Assembly (NCBI GenBank): GCA_963931085.1
Contig: OZ006973.1
Location: forward strand, 124,001 to 188,000
Direction: 5' to 3'
Origin: UMGS1994 sp944386155
Lineage (GTDB): Bacteria > Bacillota > Clostridia > TANB77 > CAG-508
DNA length: 64,000 nt
Shown here: positions 8,729-16,169 of the stretch, one piece after another
Layout: each line of letters begins with the position of its first letter
Numbering within the stretch: position 1 is the stretch's first letter
Program-made: the position numbers and the translations under genes
The notes under the pieces: model-generated
The model's database searches: none
Seen by the model: the letters and a program-made list of their open reading frames with translations, nothing else
What the model was told of the DNA's origin: nothing

Positions 8729-9376
8729 TTGATAAATATTTATAAAAAGTATATTGAAAAAAATAAAAAATATGTCATCATAGGATTAATTTTTTGCATT
8801 TTAATAATTGCAATAATTATTGTAAAACAATTTGATACTGAAGAAAAAGAAACTTTAGATTTAATAAGCATAGAAGAAAATACAGAGAATACTGAAACTG
8901 TAGAAGAAGAGGAAGATTATAAAATAGTGATTCATATAACAGGAGAAGTTAATAATGAGGGAATAATAGAAATTAAAGAAGGTGGAAGAATTTCAGATGC
9001 GATTGAAGAAGCGGGTGGTCTTACTAAAGAGGCAGATCTTGAAAGAGTAAATCTTGCATACGAATTAGAAGATGGACAAAAAATATATATTCCAAATAAA
9101 AAAGATAAAGATATAGAAGAATATGTTACAGAAGGAGTAGATGATATAGTACTTCCAGACGAACTTTCTAAAGCGGGAGATGGATTAGTTAATATTAATA
9201 AAGCATCTTCTGAAGAACTTCAAGAATTAGATGGTATTGGAGAAGCTTTAGCAGAAAATATAATCGCATATAGAGAAAACAATGGAAAGTTTAAAAATAT
9301 AGAAGATATAAAAAATGTTTCAGGTATAGGTGACAGTAAATATGAAAAAATAAAAGATAATATAAAAATAAGATAA
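8729..9376 (+). CDS. comEA: ComEA-like competence DNA-binding protein
   Basis: 215 residues: one membrane helix (about 15-32), an acidic linker, an SLBB domain (about 68-130, with IHITGEVNNEGIIEI) and two C-terminal helix-hairpin-helix motifs (VNINKASSEELQELDGIGEA and KNVSGIGDSKYEKI). This is the domain order of Gram-positive ComEA, which binds double-stranded DNA outside the membrane and hands it to ComEC. comEC and comEB are not adjacent. Start is TTG 8729 with GAAGGGA upstream. It ends just before the initiator tRNA and the type IV secretion-like locus. Confidence 0.85.
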   Translation: MINIYKKYIEKNKKYVIIGLIFCILIIAIIIVKQFDTEEKETLDLISIEENTENTETVEEEEDYKIVIHITGEVNNEGIIEIKEGGRISDAIEEAGGLTKEADLERVNLAYELEDGQKIYIPNKKDKDIEEYVTEGVDDIVLPDELSKAGDGLVNINKASSEELQELDGIGEALAENIIAYRENNGKFKNIEDIKNVSGIGDSKYEKIKDNIKIR

Positions 9377-9382
9377 AAAGAA

Positions 9383-9416
9383 AAAGTACTTACTGAATTA
9401 GTAAGTACTTTATATT
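9383..9416 (+). terminator. Terminator between comEA and tRNA-fMet
   Basis: Perfect 12-bp stem AAAGTACTTACT / AGTAAGTACTTT (9383-9394, 9400-9411). It serves comEA on the plus strand and the tRNA on the minus strand. Confidence 0.8.
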
Positions 9417-9419
9417 TCT

Positions 9420-9495
<76 letters not shown>

Positions 9496-9507
9496 ATGTC
9501 TTTTACT

Positions 9508-9536
9508 ATTATAGGATAAAAATAAAACAATGTCAA
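9508..9536 (-). promoter_or_regulatory. Consensus sigma-A promoter of tRNA-fMet
   Basis: On the minus strand TTGACA (9536-9531), a 17-base spacer and TATAAT (9513-9508): a perfect consensus promoter 12 bases before the tRNA. Confidence 0.9.
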
Positions 9537-9673
9537 TAGATTATATGCAAAAAAAGACTAAAGAATGAAAAACTTTTATAAAAAAATAAAAAAGATATAT
9601 ACAAAAAAATTTTTATATGTTATTATGAAAAAAAATAAAAAGTATAATATTTATAAATTTTTTCTGAAAAATA

Positions 9674-9702
9674 TGTACAAATATTGAAAAATGTGGTATT
9701 AT
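9674..9702 (+). promoter_or_regulatory. Promoter of the type IV secretion-like locus
   Basis: TGTACA 9674-9679, 17-base spacer, TATTAT 9697-9702 with an extended -10 TG at 9694-9695. It precedes the first pilin gene. Confidence 0.6.
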
Positions 9703-9758
9703 ATAGTTGTAGGAAAAAATCTGTGAATATCGTTATAATAAAAGGAGGAAAAAACAAA

Positions 9759-10121
9759 ATGAAAATGAGTAGAAAAACAGTTAGAATAATAACAGCTGTT
9801 ATGATGATTTTAATGATGTTATCAGTAGCTACTACAGTATTTGCTGGATGGACTCCAGAAGGAGACCAAAGTGCAGCTGGTGCAGAAAGTATTAAAAATA
9901 TCATCAATGCTGTATTAGGATGGGTACAAATCATTGGTATAGGTGTAGCTGTTATTATGTTAATAGTTTTAGCTATTAAATATATTTCTGCAGCACCTGG
10001 AGACAAAGCAGAAATCAAAAAACATGCTGTTGTATATGTAGTTGGTGCAGTTATATTATTTGCTGCTTCAGGTATTCTACAAATCATTAAAACATTTGCA
10101 GAAGGTACAATTACAGGCTAA
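9759..10121 (+). CDS. VirB2/TrbC-like pilin 1
   Basis: 120 residues. Signal peptide (about 1-29, ending at VFA), then two hydrophobic helices around the loop AAPGDKAEIKKHAV. Size, signal peptide and two-helix layout are those of conjugative pilins of the VirB2/TrbC type, including Gram-positive and mycoplasma members. I start at ATG 9759 with AAAGGAGG upstream; the longer frame from 9684 overlaps the promoter. First gene of the locus and a close paralogue of the third. A hairpin follows it, probably making it the most abundant product. Confidence 0.75.
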   Translation: MKMSRKTVRIITAVMMILMMLSVATTVFAGWTPEGDQSAAGAESIKNIINAVLGWVQIIGIGVAVIMLIVLAIKYISAAPGDKAEIKKHAVVYVVGAVILFAASGILQIIKTFAEGTITG

Positions 10122-10151
10122 TAGCAAATAAAGAATCTACATAAAATTTCG

Positions 10152-10183
10152 GAAAGATTATCAGAAATGATAATCTTTCTTTG
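10152..10183 (+). terminator. Hairpin between pilin 1 and pilin 2
   Basis: Perfect 12-bp stem GAAAGATTATCA / TGATAATCTTTC with a GAAA tetraloop and the short tail TTTGT. The tail is weak, so it probably acts as a partial terminator or protects the pilin 1 message while letting some transcripts continue. Confidence 0.65.
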
Positions 10184-10199
10184 TAAAAGGTGGAAGCAT

Positions 10200-10538
10200 A
10201 TGAAAATTAAAAGAATTTTAATAATTTTTCTAGTTTGTATGATGCTAATGTCTACAATTATTTTTGCAGATAGTCCTCCTGGAATATATGATGGACTTAC
10301 TCCAGATACTGGACTTAGCGGTATTGGTGATGCAATACTTGGAATAATTAGAGGAATTGCTGGAACTGCAGCAGCAGTATCAGTAATTGTGCTTGGTATT
10401 AGATATACATATAGCGCTCCAGGGGATAAAGCTGAGGTAAAAAAGAAAATGATGCCAGTAGTTATTGGTTCAATATTATTATTTGGAGCTATGACTATAG
10501 TAGATGCACTTTCAGAAGTGGCGGCAGATTTATTTTAG
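10200..10538 (+). CDS. VirB2/TrbC-like pilin 2
   Basis: 112 residues from ATG 10200 (ribosome site AAAGGTGG). Signal peptide ending near IIFA, a short Pro/Gly-rich segment and two membrane helices around the loop SAPGDKAEVKKK. Related to pilins 1 and 3 but the most divergent of these three, so it may be a minor pilin or a base-plate subunit. Directly followed by pilin 3. Confidence 0.7.
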   Translation: MKIKRILIIFLVCMMLMSTIIFADSPPGIYDGLTPDTGLSGIGDAILGIIRGIAGTAAAVSVIVLGIRYTYSAPGDKAEVKKKMMPVVIGSILLFGAMTIVDALSEVAADLF

Positions 10539-10547
10539 GAGGGTAAA

Positions 10548-10892
10548 ATGAAAAAAAGAAAAATATTGTTATCAACTCTTATTTCTTCAGTCATATTAGC
10601 CCATTCAAAAATATATGCTAAAAATGTTGGCGGATTATCATTAGGTGAAGATGCTAACAGTACTGTAATGAATGCTGGAGGAAAAATATTAGGACTAGCA
10701 CAAATAGTAGGTGTTGGTGTTGCAACAATAATGTTAGTAGTACTTGCAATTAAATATATGTCATCAGCTCCAGGAGATAAGGCTGAAATAAAGAAACACG
10801 CAGTTGTTTATGTAGTTGGTGCGATATTAATCTATGCTGCAAGTGGTGTTTTAGCAATTCTTCAAGCTTTTGCTGAAGGAATGGCTGATTAA
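10548..10892 (+). CDS. VirB2/TrbC-like pilin 3
   Basis: 114 residues, preceded by AGGAGGG. Signal peptide ending near KIYA, then two hydrophobic helices with the loop SAPGDKAEIKKHAVVYVVGA, almost identical to pilin 1 over this part. A recent duplication of the pilin gene is likely. It ends the first transcription unit of the locus, before a terminator. Confidence 0.7.
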   Translation: MKKRKILLSTLISSVILAHSKIYAKNVGGLSLGEDANSTVMNAGGKILGLAQIVGVGVATIMLVVLAIKYMSSAPGDKAEIKKHAVVYVVGAILIYAASGVLAILQAFAEGMAD

Positions 10893-10913
10893 ATAAATGA
10901 TAATTTAATATAT

Positions 10914-10962
10914 TAGAGAGAGAGCATATAAGATATAATCTTTGTGTTGTCTCTCTTTTTTT
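10914..10962 (+). terminator. Terminator after the pilin trio
   Basis: GAGAGA / TCTCTC stem enclosing a second small hairpin (AAGAT / ATCTT), followed by seven T. It separates the pilins from the machinery genes. Confidence 0.65.
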
Positions 10963-10990
10963 ACAATAATATTACAAATGACAAAAAAAG

Positions 10991-11019
10991 TTGAATAAGA
11001 AAAGCAAATGGAATATAAT
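10991..11019 (+). promoter_or_regulatory. Promoter of the secretion machinery operon
   Basis: TTGAAT 10991-10996, 17-base spacer, TATAAT 11014-11019. No strong terminator is seen after it until 25105, so it may drive the whole 14-kb operon. Confidence 0.75.
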
Positions 11020-11051
11020 AAAATTAACTATTTTAAAATGGGGGAAAATGT

Positions 11052-11447
11052 ATGAAAATTAAGAAATTTGTAGTTGCATTAATTATGTTTTTGGCGGTGA
11101 TATCATTATGCCCAAAACCAGTTCAAGCAAATGGTTTTAGCTTTCCATCATTTAGCGAATTAATGCAAGATGGCAAGAATTTTTTAAGTAAAGGAAAAAA
11201 TAATAATGTAAGCGAATCTCAATTACAGAGTGTTTTTCTTCCAATGGCTAGAATCCTTTTATCAATAGGAATTATAGTTTTAGTTGGAGTTACTATGGTA
11301 ATGGGGATTAAATATATGTTTGCAAGTCCAGAAGAAGCAGCAAAACTTAAGCAACAATTAATAGGATTAGTTGTTTCAGCGCTTGTTATATTTGGTGCAG
11401 TAGGAATATGGTCTTTAGCATATCAAGTGCTTTCAAGTGTATTATAA
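11052..11447 (+). CDS. VirB2-like pilin 4 / small two-helix protein
   Basis: 131 residues: signal peptide (about 1-26, ending VQA), a short polar segment, then two membrane helices flanking the loop FASPEEAAKLKQQL. The layout is that of the three pilins, but the sequence is clearly diverged and it belongs to the second operon. It may be a pilin-like structural subunit of the channel rather than the main pilus protein. Confidence 0.6.
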   Translation: MKIKKFVVALIMFLAVISLCPKPVQANGFSFPSFSELMQDGKNFLSKGKNNNVSESQLQSVFLPMARILLSIGIIVLVGVTMVMGIKYMFASPEEAAKLKQQLIGLVVSALVIFGAVGIWSLAYQVLSSVL

Positions 11448-11468
11448 AGTTACAAAGGAGGAGAAGAA

Positions 11469-11807
11469 ATGGGAAGTTATTATATTCCTAGAAATCTTAG
11501 AGGAGAAACAAGACTACTTTATATATTTACAGTAAAATCTTTAATTACGACAGTAGCAGGTGCTTTAATAGGATCAGTTTTCTTATTTATATTTAGTATA
11601 ATGAATTTAAAAATAGTTGGAATTGTTATAATAGCAATATTTGCACTAACAGGATATGCTATTGGAGCTGTTAAAATACCAACTTTATCAGGTATTCCTA
11701 TTACAAAGAAAATAGGAGGAGAACCATTAAGTGAAATTATATTAAGATGGATAAAATTCAATAAAAACAAGAAAATCTACGTTTATACAAAGGAGGAAAA
11801 GAAATAA
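11469..11807 (+). CDS. PrgI/VirB3-like membrane protein
   Basis: 112 residues with two closely spaced membrane helices (about 22-66) and a conserved C-terminus, GGEPLSEIILRWIKFNKNKK. Size, position directly before VirB4-type genes and topology fit the VirB3/PrgI family, which links the ATPase to the inner-membrane complex. AAAGGAGGAG precedes the ATG. Its stop overlaps the start of the next gene (TAATG), which implies translational coupling. Confidence 0.65.
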   Translation: MGSYYIPRNLRGETRLLYIFTVKSLITTVAGALIGSVFLFIFSIMNLKIVGIVIIAIFALTGYAIGAVKIPTLSGIPITKKIGGEPLSEIILRWIKFNKNKKIYVYTKEEKK

Positions 11808-12994
11808 TGAGTATTGTAACAATATTACAAATTATATTAGCAATCTTAGTATTTATCATATTTTGCTTAATTGGTATATATGTATTAGTACAGTATGTAA
11901 ATAAAAAGAAAGAAGAAGAACCAGAAGAAGAAGTAATTGAAGATGAGAGTTTAGGAACTTTTAGAGGTTTATCAAAAGAATCTATATACAAATTTATGGA
12001 ATTTGATGAAATCAAAGATAATATGATTATAAGAAAGAACAGAACACAATACATAATGGTTATACAATGCCAAGGTGTTAATTATGATCTTATGTCAGAA
12101 GAAGAGAAAGTTGCAGTAGAAGAAGGTTTCGTACAATTTTTAAATACTTTAAGATTTCCAATCCAACTTTATGTACAAACAAGAAGTCTTAACTTGAAAG
12201 ATATTATTGATGAATATAAATTAAAAGTTTCAGCTATTGCAACAGATATAGAAAAGTTAAATTCAAGAATAGCAAATGCAAAAGCTAAAGGAAATGAAAA
12301 ACTAAAAGAAAGACTTGAATTTGAAAAATTAAGAAAATCAAGAGTATTAGATTATGGTATTAACATATCTGATTATGTTGCAAGAATGAGTTTAAATAAA
12401 AATATTTTACAACAAAAAAATTATGTTATAGTGTCTTATTATTCAAGTGAAATTTCTGCAGCATCAGATGCAACACCAGATGAACTTGATAATATGGCTT
12501 TTTCTGAATTATATACAAGAGCACAATCAACAATTCATGCTCTTCAAGCTTCTGGAGTAAATGGAAAGATATTAGATTCAGAAAACTTAGCTGAATTATT
12601 ATACGTAGCATACAATAGAGATGATTCAGAACTAATCCAATTCTCTAAAGCTTTAGATTCACAATATGATGCTTTATATAGCTCAGGAAAAGATGTATTA
12701 GAAAAGAAACAAGAAAAATTAGATGCTATGGTTAATGCAGAGGCTATCGAGCTTGCAACTGATAGTATTATAAAAGCAGATAAATATAGACAAATAGAAA
12801 AATTAAAGAAAGCACAAATGGTTAAAGATAAAGCTACAGAAATTATAGAAGAATATAAAGATCAAATGGATCCAGTAATATATGAAGGTGCTAAAAAAGA
12901 GATTAAAAAAGCTAAAATAGATGATGGGGAAGATGAAGAAAATTCAAAGAGTAAAGCACAAGATTCTAAAGAGCAAAATACTGATAAAAACTAA
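11807..12994 (+). CDS. Membrane-anchored VirB4 N-terminal-domain protein
   Basis: 395 residues. One membrane helix (about 5-29), an acidic linker, then a domain with FLNTLRFPIQLYVQTRSLNL that resembles the N-terminal, non-ATPase part of VirB4/TraC ATPases. A long Lys/Glu-rich helical tail follows. There is no Walker motif. It lies just before the ATPase gene, so VirB4 appears to be split into a membrane-bound N-terminal subunit and a separate motor subunit. Alternatively it is a distinct scaffold protein; I see no closer family match. Confidence 0.55.
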   Translation: MSIVTILQIILAILVFIIFCLIGIYVLVQYVNKKKEEEPEEEVIEDESLGTFRGLSKESIYKFMEFDEIKDNMIIRKNRTQYIMVIQCQGVNYDLMSEEEKVAVEEGFVQFLNTLRFPIQLYVQTRSLNLKDIIDEYKLKVSAIATDIEKLNSRIANAKAKGNEKLKERLEFEKLRKSRVLDYGINISDYVARMSLNKNILQQKNYVIVSYYSSEISAASDATPDELDNMAFSELYTRAQSTIHALQASGVNGKILDSENLAELLYVAYNRDDSELIQFSKALDSQYDALYSSGKDVLEKKQEKLDAMVNAEAIELATDSIIKADKYRQIEKLKKAQMVKDKATEIIEEYKDQMDPVIYEGAKKEIKKAKIDDGEDEENSKSKAQDSKEQNTDKN

Positions 12995-13013
12995 AGAGGA
13001 GGAGAAGTAAAAA

Positions 13014-14975
13014 ATGAAGAAAAAGGAACAAGAACAACCACAAGAAGATATAATTTTAGAAGAAAATAAACAACCTCTAGGAATGTTAGAAAAAAACAGA
13101 AAGTCGGTAAAAGATTTAATTGCTCCTGCTGGAATTGATGCAAGTAATGCAAATTATCTTACAATAGTATCTAGTAAAACTAGATATGCAAGAAGTATGA
13201 TTGTATCAACTATTCCTAGAATGTGTACATTTCCAGAATTTTTAAGAAGTATGTATACATTTGGAGACTTAAATGTATCAGTATTTATAAATCCAGTAAG
13301 TGAAAATGTATCACAAACAGAATTAAATAGAACAATAAATGAACTAGAGTCAGAAAGAATTGTTGCTTGGGATAGAGGAGATATTAACAGAGAAAGAATT
13401 TTGGCACAAAAAAGAGCTGAGGCAGAAGAACTAAGAGATCAAATTGCTGCAGGATTTAATAAGCTATTCGAAGCTTCAATAATATGTACTTTATTTGCAT
13501 ATTCTCTAGAGGAGTTAGATAAATATACAGAATTATTAGCCGCAGATATGTCAAAGACACTAATTGGTGTAAAACCTGCATGGGCTCTTCAAGATGAAGC
13601 TTTAAGATCTAATATGCCATTTTGTGATAATAAAATTAGTAAAACACATACATTTGATAGACGTTCAATGTCTACAGTATTCCCATTCTTTACATCAGAT
13701 GTAGGACACGAAAGAGGAATACCTTTAGGATTTAATAGACAGACAGGACTTCCAATATTGTTTGATAACTTTAGTCCAACACTTGCTAATTATAACATGG
13801 TTATATTTGGTAAATCTGGTGCTGGTAAAGGTGTTACTATTAAAACATTAACTGCACGTTCAGCAGTTTTAATGGGAATTGAAAGCTTGGCACTAGATGC
13901 TGAAGGCGAGTATGGAGTAGTTGCAGAAGCTTTAGGTGGTGTAAATGTTACTATAAGTCCAACATCAAAAACAATTATAAATATATTTGATATAGAACCA
14001 GAAATAGTAAAAGATGAAATTACCGGAAAAGAAAGAGTAGTATTAAACGTTGAAAATAAAGTAGAAGATGTTACTCAAGCATTACTTACAATGGCAAGAG
14101 GTAGTACAAGAAGCTCAGAGGTAAATGAGCTTACAAAACAAATTATATCTGAAGCCGTTGCTCAAGAATATGAAAGTGTTGGTATTACAAATAATGTAGA
14201 AAGTTTATATGTGAAATCATCTTCAATAGTTAAAGATAGACTTGAAAAAGAAAAGAAACCAATGCCAACAATAAGTTCTTGGTATGATAGAATTTATAAA
14301 AATGCACAAAGTAATGAAAATCCTGATTACAGATTCCATTACAGCTATTTGATTAAAGTTATGAGACAATATGTAAAATCATTTAATGGACAAATGGCAT
14401 ATTTTGATGGACAATCAACATTTGAATTGTTAGACGGAATGCCATTTATAAACTTAGATATTTCTCAACTAGAAGAGAATTTTGCAAGACCACTTGCACA
14501 ACAAATCTTGCTTTCATGGATTTGGGAGAAATATGTAAAGAAAAATAGTGAAGATAAAGCAAAAGCTGTTAAGAAGAGAGTTTTAGTTGATGAAGCATGG
14601 ATGCTTTTACCTTATCCAGAAGCTGTAGACTTCTTAAATAAGATGGCAAGACGTGCTAGAAAAAGAAATGTTTCTCTAGCAGTTATGTCACAGAAATTCC
14701 AAGATTTCTATGAAAAACCTGAAGTACAAGCAGTACTTACATCTTCTGATACAAAACTATTCTTAGCACAAGATAAATCAGAAATTCAATATTTAAAAGA
14801 AGTATTTAAATTAAGTGATGGTGAAGCTCATTTCTTAACAACATGTCAAAGAGGTGAAGGTTTACTAAAAGTTGGTGAAGATACTGCAATTATTGCAATT
14901 CAACCAACTAAGAAAGAATTTGAATTCGTTGAAACAAATATGAATAAATTAGCTAAACTAAAAGCAGAAAATTAA
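13014..14975 (+). CDS. VirB4-like secretion ATPase
   Basis: 653 residues, cytoplasmic. The nucleotide-binding loop is at about residues 265-272 (GKSGAGKG), the Walker B segment at about 520-530 (RVLVDEAWMLL), followed by the VirB4 motif SQKFQDF. Such ATPases power pilus assembly and substrate transfer in type IV secretion systems. The Walker A loop ends in Lys-Gly where nearly all P-loops have Lys-Ser/Thr, so magnesium binding may be altered or taken over by the Thr two residues later. GAGGAGGAG precedes the ATG. Operon position between the VirB4-N and VirB6-like genes supports the call. Confidence 0.85.
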   Translation: MKKKEQEQPQEDIILEENKQPLGMLEKNRKSVKDLIAPAGIDASNANYLTIVSSKTRYARSMIVSTIPRMCTFPEFLRSMYTFGDLNVSVFINPVSENVSQTELNRTINELESERIVAWDRGDINRERILAQKRAEAEELRDQIAAGFNKLFEASIICTLFAYSLEELDKYTELLAADMSKTLIGVKPAWALQDEALRSNMPFCDNKISKTHTFDRRSMSTVFPFFTSDVGHERGIPLGFNRQTGLPILFDNFSPTLANYNMVIFGKSGAGKGVTIKTLTARSAVLMGIESLALDAEGEYGVVAEALGGVNVTISPTSKTIINIFDIEPEIVKDEITGKERVVLNVENKVEDVTQALLTMARGSTRSSEVNELTKQIISEAVAQEYESVGITNNVESLYVKSSSIVKDRLEKEKKPMPTISSWYDRIYKNAQSNENPDYRFHYSYLIKVMRQYVKSFNGQMAYFDGQSTFELLDGMPFINLDISQLEENFARPLAQQILLSWIWEKYVKKNSEDKAKAVKKRVLVDEAWMLLPYPEAVDFLNKMARRARKRNVSLAVMSQKFQDFYEKPEVQAVLTSSDTKLFLAQDKSEIQYLKEVFKLSDGEAHFLTTCQRGEGLLKVGEDTAIIAIQPTKKEFEFVETNMNKLAKLKAEN

Positions 14976-14990
14976 AAGGAAATCTAGTAT

Positions 14991-16145
14991 ATGAAGAAAA
15001 AATTTATTACTATGCTAGTAATGGTAGCACTGTTACTAACAGCAATATTGCCTAATTACATATATGCAGATGATGATGACGATGATGATGAAGAAAGAGT
15101 TGATGCTGAAGCTATAGAATCAGCTTATGGTGAAGAAGATTACAATCAGATGTCTGAAGAAGCAACAACTACTGTAAGTGGTAGAGATGATGTAAGTATC
15201 ACAAAAAGAGTTTCAACAACATTTTCTTTTGGAGCAGCAGCTGCGTCTGCTGTAGGAGTAATAATTGCACTACCTTTTATGATAGCACACATTTTAATAT
15301 CAATTATAACGTCGGCAGAGCAAGGTGAATTCCAGTTTTATACCATAGAAGCGACGGTATTTAATGAAGTAAAATTACTAGATGCTAATTATGTTATCGA
15401 AGATAATGGTAGTTCAGTTTCTAAAACGATAAAAACAAGTGTATTTACTTGGTACTATACAGTTAGAATAATTGCAGTAGTTATTAGCTTATTAGTATTA
15501 TTATATATTGGTATGAGAATGGCTTTTTCAACGATTGCTGATGATAAAGCAAAATATAAGAAAATGTTTGTTGATTGGTTCTTTAGTTTTGCACTACTAT
15601 TTATTTTGCATTATTTTATAACAATTGTTCTAACAATATGTGAAGCAATAGTTGCTTTATTTGGATCTTTGGATGTAAAAGTATTTGAACAAAGCTTAAT
15701 TTTTCAATTATTTAATATGATGGGATCAACAACTGGTTGGAGTTATGTTGGTGTCATATTAATGTATTTAGTAATGGTATTTTATGAAATAAAATTTTTC
15801 TTAATGTATATGAAAAGGTTATTGATGATTGGATTTTTAATAGTCATTTCACCAATAATAACTATTACATATTCGATAGATAAAGCAGGTGACGGAAAAG
15901 CACAGGCGTTTGAAACATGGATGAAAGAATTTTTAATGTTTTGCTTTACCCAACCACTACATGCTGGATTATATTTAGTATTTATAAATACAGCATATGA
16001 AATTTTTGAAGTAGCACCATTTTTAGCAGTATTATTCTTTGCGATGCTATCTAGATCAGAAAAGATGTTTAGAAACCTATTCGGAATGAAAGGTAGAGCT
16101 TCTCAAAAAGCTATGTCAGAAACATTTAAATTTAAATATAAATAA
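14991..16145 (+). CDS. VirB6-like polytopic channel protein 1
   Basis: 384 residues: signal peptide (about 1-27), a run of seven Asp, then about six membrane helices. The pieces TWYYTVRIIAVVISLLVLLY and SPIITITYSIDKAGDGKAQ recur in the next gene, showing the two are paralogues. VirB6/TrbL proteins form the inner-membrane channel of type IV secretion systems. The ribosome site AAAGGAAAT is modest. This protein lacks the long cytoplasmic tail of its paralogue. Confidence 0.65.
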   Translation: MKKKFITMLVMVALLLTAILPNYIYADDDDDDDEERVDAEAIESAYGEEDYNQMSEEATTTVSGRDDVSITKRVSTTFSFGAAAASAVGVIIALPFMIAHILISIITSAEQGEFQFYTIEATVFNEVKLLDANYVIEDNGSSVSKTIKTSVFTWYYTVRIIAVVISLLVLLYIGMRMAFSTIADDKAKYKKMFVDWFFSFALLFILHYFITIVLTICEAIVALFGSLDVKVFEQSLIFQLFNMMGSTTGWSYVGVILMYLVMVFYEIKFFLMYMKRLLMIGFLIVISPIITITYSIDKAGDGKAQAFETWMKEFLMFCFTQPLHAGLYLVFINTAYEIFEVAPFLAVLFFAMLSRSEKMFRNLFGMKGRASQKAMSETFKFKYK

Positions 16146-16169
16146 AATTAAAAAGAACGGAGAAGAAAG

